A stretch of DNA of 44,887 nucleotides from Bacteroidota bacterium (lineage in GTDB: Bacteria > Bacteroidota > Ignavibacteria > Ignavibacteriales > Melioribacteraceae), in assembly GCA_021812705.1 (NCBI GenBank), contig JAKAMT010000005.1, positions 1 through 44,887 of the forward strand, read 5' to 3'. Within the stretch, counting starts at the first letter, position 1. Each line of letters begins with the position of its first letter. Under the pieces are notes generated by a model. That model worked only from the letters and a program-made list of their open reading frames with translations, was not told the DNA's origin and did no database searches. This document shows positions 26,263-36,631 of this stretch, piece after piece. Made by a program: the position numbers and the translations under genes.

Positions 26263-26457
26263 CTATTTGTTACTTTCGGTCTTGCAGGAAGACAAACCGA
26301 AAGGAAGATAAGCGGGACAAAAACTAAACAAAGAGGTGAAAAGGAAAACAACTCCTATCAGTCCCCACCAGCTGCTAAAAATAAGGCCGGCAGCAATAAT
26401 TGCTATTCCTAAAACTCCTCTTAAGATCCGGTCGATACCGCCAACGTTCTTTTTCAT
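26263..26457 (-). CDS. DUF2892-like small inner-membrane protein
   Basis: NVGGIDRILRGVLGIAIIAAGLIF...CPAYLPFGLSSC. Confidence 0.85.
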   Translation of the reverse strand: MKKNVGGIDRILRGVLGIAIIAAGLIFSSWWGLIGVVFLFTSLFSFCPAYLPFGLSSCKTESNK

Positions 26458-26518
26458 GCTTAACTCCTTGAATGATTTTATAATAAGATGCTGAATTAGG
26501 AAAAACGATTCGCTTCAA

Positions 26519-27979
26519 TCATTTAAGAAAAATCATTTTCTTCACGATTTGGTTTATCCCGTCGGATAAAATGTAAAAATAGATCCCGGATGCCGAAGAC
26601 ATATTTTTAATATCATACACAAACTTATGCAATCCAGCCTGTTGAAAACCGTTAGAAAGTGCCGCCACTTTCCTTCCAAGCTGATCATAAACATTCAGAG
26701 AAACAAAAGCCGGGGCGGGCAGCTCAAAACTTATAACTGTGGAAGGATTGAACGGATTGGGAAAATTTTGATGAAGAATTATTTTATCCGGAAGAGAATT
26801 TTTTTGTTTTTCTATCCCCGTTACGAGCTTCGATTCAATGGCATTCCATAATTCAGTTCTTCCGTCGTCATATCCAAGAGCCCAAATGCCTATTCCTTTT
26901 AGTTTTTTTGTTAGAGCGAAATTTAATTTATCAGAGAGAGAATTTTCGTCATCGTACCATATCTGATTCCATCTTGTATCCTGCCATCTGATCCACGGAG
27001 TTCCTGAAACTATATCCCACATTTTTTGCCCGGAAGAATATTTTGGAATTATTTCATTGTAGCGCAGAACAGGCGCAACCCAATCATTACTGCTTCTTGC
27101 GGAATCATAAGGAGTTACCGATGCATAGGGACTTTGTGAATCTGTGCGCCAGTAATTTCCGTAATATGGAACTCCCAGAATTAATTTATCCGATTGCACA
27201 TTTCCGTAGTACTGCTTGAATGAGTTAGTAATACTGGCCACTGCTCCGGTAAGAGGGGCAGAAGGTCCGGTTGTTGTACTGGAACTTCCGTAAAAGTCGT
27301 ATCCCATAACAAATAGATAATCGCATGAATTCGACAGGGCGGTAAAATCCCAGCCGCCGTTATTAACTGCCGGGCTATCGAATGAGACCTCCACGTTATA
27401 AAGTGATTTTAAGTAATCACCAAGAGACTTCATAAAATTATTTATCAGCGTTCCTCTGTCAGACGCAAGAAGATTTTCAAAATCTATATTGATTCCTGCA
27501 AAATTATAAATCCTGATTGTATCAGCAATTTCCGCAAAAAGTTTATCCTGCATTTCGTTTACAGTGAGCAGCTTATGAATTTGAGCCGGGTCGAAGTTGG
27601 ATACAGACATTACAAGTTTGATATTGTTATTTTTTGCCCGGTTAATAAGGTTTGTCCACGGCCAGTAAGGAGGGCTGCTCAAATTGCCTTCTCCGTCGCT
27701 CTGAAAAAATGCCACGGCAATATGAGTAAGCAGGTCGTATCTTAAGTTGTTGTAAGATCCCGAAGCATATTCCCACCATGGTAGAAATCCGATAACGGTT
27801 TTTTTTAGCGAACCCGCAGAATGTATTTTAAATATTTTTTCGGACTGCCGGACTGCATTTATATTCTCCAAATTTTCAAAACGAGAATAATAATCCGACT
27901 CAGACTGATGGAGAGAAATTTTATTTTGCGCCTGTAGAATGACTGCCAGGGAAAAAAATACAAAATAATATTTTTTCAT
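26519..27979 (-). CDS. Glycoside hydrolase family 18-type secreted protein with T9SS sorting domain
   Basis: FAGINIDFENL (GH18 DxxDxE-like motif), C-terminal NFPNPFNPSTVISFELP...GIYFYILSDG...KKMIFLK. Confidence 0.85.
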   Translation of the reverse strand: MKKYYFVFFSLAVILQAQNKISLHQSESDYYSRFENLENINAVRQSEKIFKIHSAGSLKKTVIGFLPWWEYASGSYNNLRYDLLTHIAVAFFQSDGEGNLSSPPYWPWTNLINRAKNNNIKLVMSVSNFDPAQIHKLLTVNEMQDKLFAEIADTIRIYNFAGINIDFENLLASDRGTLINNFMKSLGDYLKSLYNVEVSFDSPAVNNGGWDFTALSNSCDYLFVMGYDFYGSSSTTTGPSAPLTGAVASITNSFKQYYGNVQSDKLILGVPYYGNYWRTDSQSPYASVTPYDSARSSNDWVAPVLRYNEIIPKYSSGQKMWDIVSGTPWIRWQDTRWNQIWYDDENSLSDKLNFALTKKLKGIGIWALGYDDGRTELWNAIESKLVTGIEKQKNSLPDKIILHQNFPNPFNPSTVISFELPAPAFVSLNVYDQLGRKVAALSNGFQQAGLHKFVYDIKNMSSASGIYFYILSDGINQIVKKMIFLK

Positions 27980-27997
27980 AGCGGAAGATTTTAAGAT

Positions 27998-29125
27998 CTA
28001 CAGTGATATTTTAAAACAGCGCCTTCTTTTATGCTGTCTGTTCTTAAAAAATTTCCATTGCGCCTGAATTTTTGAATTTTCTTCAAGCTCGCGGTTGGTC
28101 TCAACTTTTTTGATTTTATTTCTTGCAAAAACATTATGGACTTCATTAATGAGCATCGCATTAACGCCTTTATTCTGAAGTTCAGGTTTTACAGCTGTGA
28201 GGTATAGATCCACATCAGGATTATTTTTCATGGCCGCAAATATATTTAGAAAGCCAAACGGGAATAATTTTCCTTTTGCTTTCTGAATTGCGCGCGACAA
28301 TGAAGGCATTGTAATGCCGAATGCCACGACTTTATTGTTTTGATCCAGAATGATAGGCACATAATCAGGTTTGATAAATCCGAAATACGATTTTACATAC
28401 ATATCAATTTGTCTATCGGTCAGTTCCACAAATCCGAACAAATCTTTGTATGCCTCGTTTATGAGATAGAATATTTCTCTCGCATAAGGGAGCATCTCTT
28501 TTGCTCTTTTTACTTTCAGCAGATGAAGATTATTTCTTTGCGCAACGGCTTCGGCGATTCTGGAAACCTTTTCCGGCCCTGCAACATTCGGATCAAAATC
28601 GACGCTGAATTCTATCCAGTCGGCTTCTTTTTCAAATCCCATATTTTCCATATGAAGCGGATAATAAGCATGATTATAAATTGAGCCGAAAGTGCTGAGT
28701 TCGTTAAAACCTTCAACCAGCATTCCCTCGCCGTCAAAATCAGTAAAGCCGAGCGGGCCGTGCATTTTAGAAAGCCCCTTCTTTAGAGCCCATTCTTTAA
28801 CTGCATTTATCAATGCCGCCGAAACTTCAACATCATCAATAAAATCGATCCAGCCGAAGCGCGCAGATCTCTGATTCCATTTTTGATTGTATCTATTATT
28901 TATTATTCCGGCAATTCTTCCTACAATTTTATCATCTTTGTAAGCGAGCCAATATTTCGCCTCGCAAAATTCGAAGGCGGGATTTTTTGCTTTTCGTAGA
29001 GTGTTAAGTTCATCAAAAATAAGAGGCGGCACCCAGCAATCATTATTTTTATAAATTGAGAAAGGGAATTTGACAAATTTTTTCAGGTCGGATTCCGTTA
29101 TTACTTCTTTTACAAACACACCCAT
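27998..29125 (-). CDS. GNAT-like N-acetyltransferase family protein
   Basis: FPFSIYKNNDCWVPPL...AKYWLAYKDDKIVGRIAGIINNRYNQ...KMHGPLGFTDFDGEGMLVEGF. Confidence 0.65.
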   Translation of the reverse strand: MGVFVKEVITESDLKKFVKFPFSIYKNNDCWVPPLIFDELNTLRKAKNPAFEFCEAKYWLAYKDDKIVGRIAGIINNRYNQKWNQRSARFGWIDFIDDVEVSAALINAVKEWALKKGLSKMHGPLGFTDFDGEGMLVEGFNELSTFGSIYNHAYYPLHMENMGFEKEADWIEFSVDFDPNVAGPEKVSRIAEAVAQRNNLHLLKVKRAKEMLPYAREIFYLINEAYKDLFGFVELTDRQIDMYVKSYFGFIKPDYVPIILDQNNKVVAFGITMPSLSRAIQKAKGKLFPFGFLNIFAAMKNNPDVDLYLTAVKPELQNKGVNAMLINEVHNVFARNKIKKVETNRELEENSKIQAQWKFFKNRQHKRRRCFKISL

Positions 29126-29204
29126 ATGCTGTCCCGCTAATTATAACTTTAATTATGTGTGAATATAGTAAATAATAGGACTTATCACGAATGGAAATAA
29201 AAAA

Positions 29205-29223
29205 CCCCGGCTGATTGCCGGGG
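29205..29223 (-). terminator. Terminator downstream of the TonB-dependent-receptor-like gene
   Basis: CCCCGGC-tgatt-GCCGGGG, T-rich on minus strand. Confidence 0.75.
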
Positions 29224-29246
29224 CGTAAATAATTTCAGCTCAAGAA

Positions 29247-31820
29247 TTAAAGCTCGTCATAGCCTTCTTCTATTCTGCGTTGTTTCTCCTGCTCCATCAT
29301 TCTGGTTTTTGTGTCAACCAGACGATAGCTGATTCCAATATTCAGTGTTCTGGAATCGAAAGTTCTCTTATTAAGTATGAAATAATTGAGTCCCGTTGTT
29401 TCGGTATCGAATTTTCTTGAATTGAAAAGATCTGAAATGCGCATTGTTATTGAAAGCCTTCCGTCCAATAATTCTTTTCTCACCATCAGATCCATAGAGT
29501 ACATTTCTTTGGTTTTAGTCTGAGCTGCAGAGCCGCCGAAGAACATACCTCCGCCGCCCATATCTCCGCCTCTGCCGCCAAAGCCGCCGGTATTTAACTG
29601 AATCGAAGGGGAAGTATAGAAAAACATCATCTGCAAGATGAATCCATCGGAGACGGTTATCATTGAGCTCAAACGCGCCATCCAGCTATTGCTGGAATTA
29701 GTGCCTCCTAGCGTGCCAAGATCTTCCACGCTGTTGTTGAAATATGAAACGCTTCCGTTCAATCTCATCCAATCTGTAACGGGAGAATTTCCTATCAGCT
29801 CAACGCCGTATGAAGAACCTTTGGAAATATTCTGGAATGTAGAATATGAAACTCCATTCGGCATTAGAGTGCTTATAGTGCTAATCAAATTCGTGCTCAG
29901 CTTGTAAAACAGATTTGTAACTATTGATGATTTTCCCAAAGTTTTTGTATAACCCAATTCCAAGGCGTTATGATACTGTGGTCTTAAATCAGGATTGCCT
30001 TTGAAAATATTGAGTGAATCGGATCTGTCTTCATACGGATTAAGCTGTCTGTTCTGCGGGCGGTCTATTCTTCTGCTGTAACTAAGTTGAATTTCATCAA
30101 GCGGATTAAAATTATAACGCAGGTGCACAGTAGGATAGACTTCAAAATATTTGCTTTCATAAGTCTGGTTTGTAACAAAGCTTTCACCTTTTACATAAAC
30201 CTGCTCTGCTCTCAATCCGAATTGAGTGGTAAAATCGCCGAATGAATTGGATAAAATACCATAGAGCGCATGCACCTGTTCTTTATAGTTATAATTATTA
30301 TTCACAAGGTTGCTAGTGCCGAATGATTGGGCAACAGGATTCCACAAAAAATAATCATTAGTCATAATCAAATCTTTTATCTGACTTCTGAAACCGGCTT
30401 CAATTCTTCCCCATCCGCCCAGCGGCTGAGTATAATTTGACTGAAGGAGCCAGAGTTTGTTGCTGTTGTCCGAAAGCGACCGCTGGATTGATGATGAACT
30501 CAACGGGAGAAAATACTGCTGTGTGATTTTGGAATCGCTTCCCATTGAACTTTGAGAATACATAATGTCTGCAGTAAGTTCATGCGAAATTGATTCATAA
30601 GTTTTTTTATAGCTGAGAGTATAATTGCCAGAACTGTTATTGCGGCTTCCGTCTGTGATTCTGTTGAACTGGCTTTGAATAAGAGCCGGATCCGAATAAT
30701 TAAGATTTGTGATTGTACTGTTATTATTGAAGTCTCCGAATCTCCATTGACCCGAGAGAGTCACAAATTCTTTTTCCGCCAGATAATAATCCGCACCTAA
30801 GTTAACGCTGTGGTTATTCATAGTATTTTTAGAAAGATTATTCTGATCCAGAATAGAGATCTGATTTCCGGTAGGGGTAGGAAAATTTGATGTTCTAAAA
30901 GTTGAGCCGCCCCCGTTCATGTTAAAAAATCTACCGTCATAGCTGGAAAACACATTAAAATTATCTCCACGCAGATTCATGTTCAGTGATGAACTGTATC
31001 TCCCCTTTGTGCCGGCATTACCCATCAAGGTACCGTTAACGCCGATATTCGATTTCTTCTTCAAAATTATATTGATGATTCCGCCTGTTCCTTCAGGATC
31101 ATACTTAGCGGAAGGATTAGTCACTATCTCGATTGATTCGATCTGACTAGCGGGAATCTGTGCGAGGACGTCTGAGCCGCTGAATCCGGCCAGTGCCGCA
31201 GGTCTTCCATCCACCAATACATTTATGTTGGAATTTCCTCGAACCGAAACTGCGCCGTCCGCATCAACATTCACGGATGGAACATTTTGCATAACATCCA
31301 CAGCTGTTCCGCCGGAGTTAGCCATATTCTGATCGACTGTATAAACTTTTTTATCAAGATTGGCGGAGAGGGCATCGCGTTGCGCGTGTACAACCACTTC
31401 GTTCATATTAACATTTTTGGATCTTAATTTTATCGAGCCCAGATTGAACTGCGGTTTATTCGGCATTACAGTCAAAGAGTCGAATCTTTTCGTGTTATAC
31501 CCTATATAAGAGATTTTCATGAAATATCTGCCGGGCATCATTTTACTTATTTCAAAACTTCCTTTTGAGGAAGTTACTCCGCCGTAAGCCACTGTGGAAT
31601 CTCTCCATTTATAGATTACAACGTTTGCATACTCTATCGGTTCGGAGGTCTGGGCGTCAAGCACAGTTCCCGTTACTTTGCCTACGGGCTGCATCATAGA
31701 GGGATCAAATCTTCTTCCCTGCATATTTTGGGGCATATTCTGAGCAGATAATGAGATAAAAACAAAAACTGAAAAAAGAAAAGAGAAAAAAAGCCTTGCA
31801 TTTGTTACGTGTTTCATCAT
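29247..31820 (-). CDS. TonB-dependent receptor-like outer membrane beta-barrel protein with carboxypeptidase regulatory-like domain
   Basis: VTGTVLDAQTSEPIEYANVVIY, plug SVRGNSNINVLVDGRPAAL...IESIEIVTNPSAKYDPEGTGGIINIILKK, barrel with YSRRIDRPQNRQLNPYEDRSD. Confidence 0.92.
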   Translation of the reverse strand: MMKHVTNARLFFSFLFSVFVFISLSAQNMPQNMQGRRFDPSMMQPVGKVTGTVLDAQTSEPIEYANVVIYKWRDSTVAYGGVTSSKGSFEISKMMPGRYFMKISYIGYNTKRFDSLTVMPNKPQFNLGSIKLRSKNVNMNEVVVHAQRDALSANLDKKVYTVDQNMANSGGTAVDVMQNVPSVNVDADGAVSVRGNSNINVLVDGRPAALAGFSGSDVLAQIPASQIESIEIVTNPSAKYDPEGTGGIINIILKKKSNIGVNGTLMGNAGTKGRYSSSLNMNLRGDNFNVFSSYDGRFFNMNGGGSTFRTSNFPTPTGNQISILDQNNLSKNTMNNHSVNLGADYYLAEKEFVTLSGQWRFGDFNNNSTITNLNYSDPALIQSQFNRITDGSRNNSSGNYTLSYKKTYESISHELTADIMYSQSSMGSDSKITQQYFLPLSSSSIQRSLSDNSNKLWLLQSNYTQPLGGWGRIEAGFRSQIKDLIMTNDYFLWNPVAQSFGTSNLVNNNYNYKEQVHALYGILSNSFGDFTTQFGLRAEQVYVKGESFVTNQTYESKYFEVYPTVHLRYNFNPLDEIQLSYSRRIDRPQNRQLNPYEDRSDSLNIFKGNPDLRPQYHNALELGYTKTLGKSSIVTNLFYKLSTNLISTISTLMPNGVSYSTFQNISKGSSYGVELIGNSPVTDWMRLNGSVSYFNNSVEDLGTLGGTNSSNSWMARLSSMITVSDGFILQMMFFYTSPSIQLNTGGFGGRGGDMGGGGMFFGGSAAQTKTKEMYSMDLMVRKELLDGRLSITMRISDLFNSRKFDTETTGLNYFILNKRTFDSRTLNIGISYRLVDTKTRMMEQEKQRRIEEGYDEL

Positions 31821-32053
31821 TTGTTTCCATTCTATAATAATTTGAAAATATTTCTTAAAAAAAGCAGTGCAAGTTTATAAAAGGTTTAATTTAGATGTGG
31901 AGAACGGAATGAAAGTTGCTGCTATTTAACAATTTTTAACTAAAGAAAAGCCTGTGAATAAGAGAGGTTTCGCAATCAGCAGATAATTTTTTGTACCGAA
32001 AGAATATTTTTTACAGATCCGCTTCTCCCCTCTAATCGAACAACTAATAATAC

Positions 32054-33361
32054 TTATTTGATGAGTAGAAGTTTTTTAACGAGCGATTGATTTTCAGTTC
32101 TCAGTTCGCAAAAATAAATTCCGCTGGGAAGATCGCTTGCATCAAAACGAATCTGATAGTTCCCTTCATTCTTAATTTCGTTCACTAAATCGGCAACGCA
32201 TTGAGATAGAAGATTGTAGATTCGGATTCTTATTTTTGTTCTGTTTGGTACGGAATAATTTATTGTTGTAACAGGATTGAACGGATTAGGAAAGTTCTGC
32301 TCCAAGGAAACTGAGAAGATTTCAGTAAGTTCTACAGAAATTATAGAACTATATTCATAAGATCCGCCGGAATCGATCTGCTTAAGCCGGTAATTAAATT
32401 TTCTTCCATTCAACGGCATATCTGTGAACGAATAATATTTTACTGAATTGCTGTTCCCGTTTCCTTTTACAAATCCTATCTTCTGCCATTCAGATTCACC
32501 CGAGCCAGTGCTTCTTTCTATTTCAAATCCGTAATTATCTATTTCGGTTGCCGTTTCCCAGAATAAATTTACACTCTTCCCTTCTATACTTGCTGTAAAA
32601 GCTACGAGTTCAACGGGCAGCGGTGCGAGCGACCATGAGGTAGCTACCCGCACTCCGTCTATCTGCATATCACCCGATTTGGACTGCTGTCTGAATTGAA
32701 TCTCGCCGATATTGGCGGCGTCAGTCCCGGTGGTTTGTTCGAGATCAGCGGCCGGCTCTGCTCCTGATAAAGAAGGATTAATCCATAGTCTGGCAGCATC
32801 AGCCCCGCTCTGAAATGTATAAGAAATAACTAATAGATAAGTAGTATTCACATCCAGTTCGGAGGAATGCCATGAAGGAGTTGAGGTGTTTAGCTTGCCT
32901 AATCCTAATCTAAATTTTGAAGAGAGAGACCCCTGTTTTACGAATATTGCGCATCTGTACGAATTTGATCCGCTCACTTTCAGATTAGCGAAATAATCTC
33001 CGTTAGATCCGCTTGTATCCATATCTGCTGTTGATGTCACATTCAGCAAAAAAGAAGCATAAACAACAATTCCGTTACCGGTTTGAGAAGTAAATGCTCT
33101 TAGTATTCCCGAACGGCCAGTTGCGCCTCCGTCTAAAACAATTTTGTTACCGATTCCGGATGAAGGATAATTTGAATAACTCAGACTGCCGGGTGTAATC
33201 TGAATATCTGTTGAACCGACAGGAAATTCGGTCCAGTTTGCAGTTACAACTGTTAATGTACCGGTTGTGTAATCAAAATTTTCATCAATCAGTTGCGCAT
33301 GAAGCGAAACGCTTAATAAAAAAAGAATAAGAATGGACGTTTTCATATTTATCCTCCGCAT
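32054..33361 (-). CDS. Secreted protein with T9SS type A sorting domain
   Basis: Signal peptide and C-terminal NFPNPFNPVTTINYSVP...GIYFCELRTENQSLVKKLLLIK. Confidence 0.85.
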   Translation of the reverse strand: MRRINMKTSILILFLLSVSLHAQLIDENFDYTTGTLTVVTANWTEFPVGSTDIQITPGSLSYSNYPSSGIGNKIVLDGGATGRSGILRAFTSQTGNGIVVYASFLLNVTSTADMDTSGSNGDYFANLKVSGSNSYRCAIFVKQGSLSSKFRLGLGKLNTSTPSWHSSELDVNTTYLLVISYTFQSGADAARLWINPSLSGAEPAADLEQTTGTDAANIGEIQFRQQSKSGDMQIDGVRVATSWSLAPLPVELVAFTASIEGKSVNLFWETATEIDNYGFEIERSTGSGESEWQKIGFVKGNGNSNSVKYYSFTDMPLNGRKFNYRLKQIDSGGSYEYSSIISVELTEIFSVSLEQNFPNPFNPVTTINYSVPNRTKIRIRIYNLLSQCVADLVNEIKNEGNYQIRFDASDLPSGIYFCELRTENQSLVKKLLLIK

Positions 33362-33657
33362 ATAAAAGCAGTTTTAAAATATTCCGAATATTTAAGGAGT
33401 ATACCGGAGTTCTTATGCCTGTGGCGGAGAGATAAAGCGTATTTAAAAAGCGAGATGAAGCGTGTACTATTTCTGCTAAGCAAAACCCCGGAATAATTTT
33501 TCAACAGTTGAGTAAGCGAATAATCAAGAGGGCTATTTCTTCTCCCGGTTAAACTTAGCGAATGCTCCGATAAAAGTGAATATTTTTTTTTGCACTGGGG
33601 CCGCTATTGAAGACTTTATGTCTTTTGTTTAGATTTTGAGAAAAGAAAGAAGGGTGA

Positions 33658-34320
33658 ATGTTTTTTTTCAAGAATTTTTTCCCGCTACTTTTAATTTCAT
33701 TGTTTGCATTGTCGAATTGCGCAAACAAAAAAAATATACCCCAAGAAAATTTTCAAGAGAAGATTGAGAAGGATGAAACGATGAATAATAATTTAGATAC
33801 AGCGACATTTGCAGCAGGATGTTTCTGGTGCACCGAAGCCGTGTTTCAAAGATTAAAGGGAGTAGTAAAAGTTGAGAGCGGATACAGCGGCGGTACTGTT
33901 CCAAATCCAACTTATGAAGCAGTTTGCACCGGCAGGACAGGTCATGCGGAGTGCACTCAAATTACTTTTGATCCTGCAGTAATTTCATTTTCAAATCTGC
34001 TGGAAGTATTCTGGAAGACTCACGATCCAACCACATTAAACAGGCAGGGAAACGATGCGGGGACTCAATACAGATCAGCTATTTTCTATCATAACGAAGT
34101 TCAAAAAGAGCTGGCAGAAAAGTACAAATCGCATCTTGATTCCGCCAAAATTTGGGATGCACCGATAGTGACAGAGATTGTTCCATTTAAAATATTTTAC
34201 AAAGCGGAAGATTATCATCAGAATTACTACAACCGAAACGGGAACCAGCCGTACTGCAGTTTTGTGATAACGCCGAAGATCGAGAAGTTTGAAAAGATTT
34301 TTTCAGATAAGATTAAATAA
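33658..34320 (+). CDS. msrA: Peptide-methionine (S)-S-oxide reductase MsrA with lipoprotein-like signal
   Basis: [30 protein letters not shown]-terminal [10 protein letters not shown] lipobox-like. Confidence 0.96.
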   Translation: MFFFKNFFPLLLISLFALSNCANKKNIPQENFQEKIEKDETMNNNLDTATFAAGCFWCTEAVFQRLKGVVKVESGYSGGTVPNPTYEAVCTGRTGHAECTQITFDPAVISFSNLLEVFWKTHDPTTLNRQGNDAGTQYRSAIFYHNEVQKELAEKYKSHLDSAKIWDAPIVTEIVPFKIFYKAEDYHQNYYNRNGNQPYCSFVITPKIEKFEKIFSDKIK

Positions 34321-34327
34321 ATATCCC

Positions 34328-34366
34328 GGAGAGAAGTCACGCGTAATTTTTGCCGCGTGATTCTCC
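34328..34366. terminator. Hairpin between convergent genes (possible bidirectional terminator)
   Basis: GGAGA..TCACGCG ... CGCGTGA.TCTCC inverted repeat between msrA and the S9 peptidase gene. Confidence 0.55.
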
Positions 34367-34381
34367 AGGATTATCTTAAAC

Positions 34382-36631
34382 TCACAAATTATTTTTCCAG
34401 AATTCCAGCATTTTGTTGTAAAGATGAATCTGCGCTGGACGGTCGGATATTCCGTGCTGGCGCATCGGATAGATCATAAGGTCGAACATAATGTTCGCTT
34501 TAATCAGTTCATCCATAAATGCGTAGGCGTTCTGAATATGAACATTGTCGTCGTATGTGCCGTGGACAATCATAAGTCTTCCGTGAAGATTTTTAGCTCT
34601 CTTTACCATTGAAGTTTTTTCATACCCTTCTGGATTCATCTCCGGAGTTTTCATAACAGATTCTCCAAATTTTGAATCATAGAAACGCCAGTCGGATACG
34701 GCGGCGACTGCAATTCCGGCTTTAAATTCTTTTGAGCCGGTAAGAGCATTAAGAGTGAATGTTCCACCTCCGCTCCAGCCCCAAACACCGACTCTATCCG
34801 GATCGATATAGGATTGTTTTTTAAACCATTTTACTCCGTCCACCAAGTCGTTCAATTCAACATCAGCGCCTACCTGGCCGCTAATAAGGTTTTCCAATTT
34901 TTTGCTGATCGCCGCAGCGATTCTTGGATCTATTATTGCAACGAGAAAGCCGTTATCCAGCAGCACCTGGTCATAATAGACAGAGGGGCGCCAGCGGTTG
35001 AGAACTTGCGGTGCGGATGGGCCGCCGTAAACATAGACTATCAACGGATATTTTTTATTCGGATCAAAATCTTTAGGCTTCATTAGTTCGGCCGGAAGAG
35101 GAAATCCGTCGCGTGCAGGAATTGTAAACTGTTCGGGTCTCTGAAGGTCTAACGCGTTTAATTTTTCGGCGTCGTAGCTTCCCAGCTGTTTGATAAGGGT
35201 GCCGTCATTTTTGTACAGGGAAAGAACCGGCGGTGTTTTAATATTTGAGTAAGTGTCAAAATAATATTTTGAGTCGGGACTAAAATTGACGGCGTGGGTT
35301 CCTTCCTCTTTTGAAATCTGTTGCATTCCGGTGCCGTCGAATTTTATTTTGTAGAGATATTTTTCGGTAGCCGTTTTCTGCTGTCCCGTAAAATAGATTA
35401 TTTGATTTTTGTCATCGAAACCGCAAATTGCTTTACGGACCCAGAAAGCAGAGCCGCCGCTAGCAACAACAGCCCAATCCCCTTTTGTGACCTGATTAAT
35501 CAAAGTGCCGTCTGAAGAATATCTGTAAATGTGTGCATATCCGCTCCGTTCAGATACCCACAAAAATTCTTTTCCTCCTTTCATAAACTGAAGATCATCG
35601 GAGACATTTACCCAGCCGGGATCGGTTTCCTCCAGAATTAATTTTATTTTTCCTGTTGATCTGTCAGCAAAATGGAGAGAGAGGTGATCCTGCCATCTGT
35701 TCATAGTCTGCACTGCTATCTGTTTGCTGTCGGGCAGCCAGTTAACTCTTATTATATATTCATATTTATGATTTGAAAAATCCACCCATGTGGTCTTTGC
35801 GTTATCTATTTCTGCAATGCCGAGTTTAACAACGGGATTTTTTCCCCCGGTCTTTGGATATCTCTGTTTAATCACATTCGGAACAGCCGGTTTGAAATCC
35901 GAATAATAGATAAGACTTACGTCCGATTCATCAGTCTGAAGATATGCCAATGATTTGGAATCACCCGACCACCAGTAAGCAATGTCTTTTCTCCCAAAAA
36001 CTTCTTCCCAATAAACCCAATCTAAAGTGCCGTTTAACAGCGTTTCTGTACCGTCTGTTGTTAATGCTTTTTCTTTTTTGTCCTGGAGGTTATAAATATA
36101 GATATTATTTGCGCGGATGTAAGCCAATAAATTTCCGTCTGGTGAGAAGCTGACATTTTTTTCTTCTTCTTTTGTATCTGTTAATCGCTGGAAAGATGCA
36201 TCTTTTAGAGTGAGAAGAAAAATATCCCCTTCAAAAATATAAACGGCTTTCTCTCCGTTCTTATCAAAATTTGAGGGAGGCATCAGTCTCTGAGGCGATT
36301 TATCTCCGAGAAATGTTTTCAAATTCGAAAGAGCTTTCTCCAGATCCAAAACCGGTTTTGATTGTAAGGTAGACGGGTCAAGAAGATATACGAATTTATT
36401 GTCGCCGGATTTTTTTGAATCATAAATCATTGCCTTGCTGTCGGAGAGCCATTGAACGGAAGGGAGTTGTGTTATTGACGCCGCCTCGGGGGAATATCGC
36501 CATTCAATTGTAACTTTTTTCTTCTCCTGGGCATAAAGTGCCGCGGTAAAAAACAGTAGTGCCGCAAACATATTTATGACCAAGCGGTTCTTAAATATTT
36601 TCATTTTATTCTCCTGTAAATTTAAATTCAT
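34382..36631 (-). CDS. S9 family prolyl oligopeptidase / dipeptidyl peptidase IV-like
   Basis: YGGPSAPQVLNRW, GVWGWSGGGTFTLNAL (GxSxG), HGTYDDNVHIQNA, MRQHGI. Confidence 0.95.
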   Translation of the reverse strand: MNLNLQENKMKIFKNRLVINMFAALLFFTAALYAQEKKKVTIEWRYSPEAASITQLPSVQWLSDSKAMIYDSKKSGDNKFVYLLDPSTLQSKPVLDLEKALSNLKTFLGDKSPQRLMPPSNFDKNGEKAVYIFEGDIFLLTLKDASFQRLTDTKEEEKNVSFSPDGNLLAYIRANNIYIYNLQDKKEKALTTDGTETLLNGTLDWVYWEEVFGRKDIAYWWSGDSKSLAYLQTDESDVSLIYYSDFKPAVPNVIKQRYPKTGGKNPVVKLGIAEIDNAKTTWVDFSNHKYEYIIRVNWLPDSKQIAVQTMNRWQDHLSLHFADRSTGKIKLILEETDPGWVNVSDDLQFMKGGKEFLWVSERSGYAHIYRYSSDGTLINQVTKGDWAVVASGGSAFWVRKAICGFDDKNQIIYFTGQQKTATEKYLYKIKFDGTGMQQISKEEGTHAVNFSPDSKYYFDTYSNIKTPPVLSLYKNDGTLIKQLGSYDAEKLNALDLQRPEQFTIPARDGFPLPAELMKPKDFDPNKKYPLIVYVYGGPSAPQVLNRWRPSVYYDQVLLDNGFLVAIIDPRIAAAISKKLENLISGQVGADVELNDLVDGVKWFKKQSYIDPDRVGVWGWSGGGTFTLNALTGSKEFKAGIAVAAVSDWRFYDSKFGESVMKTPEMNPEGYEKTSMVKRAKNLHGRLMIVHGTYDDNVHIQNAYAFMDELIKANIMFDLMIYPMRQHGISDRPAQIHLYNKMLEFWKNNL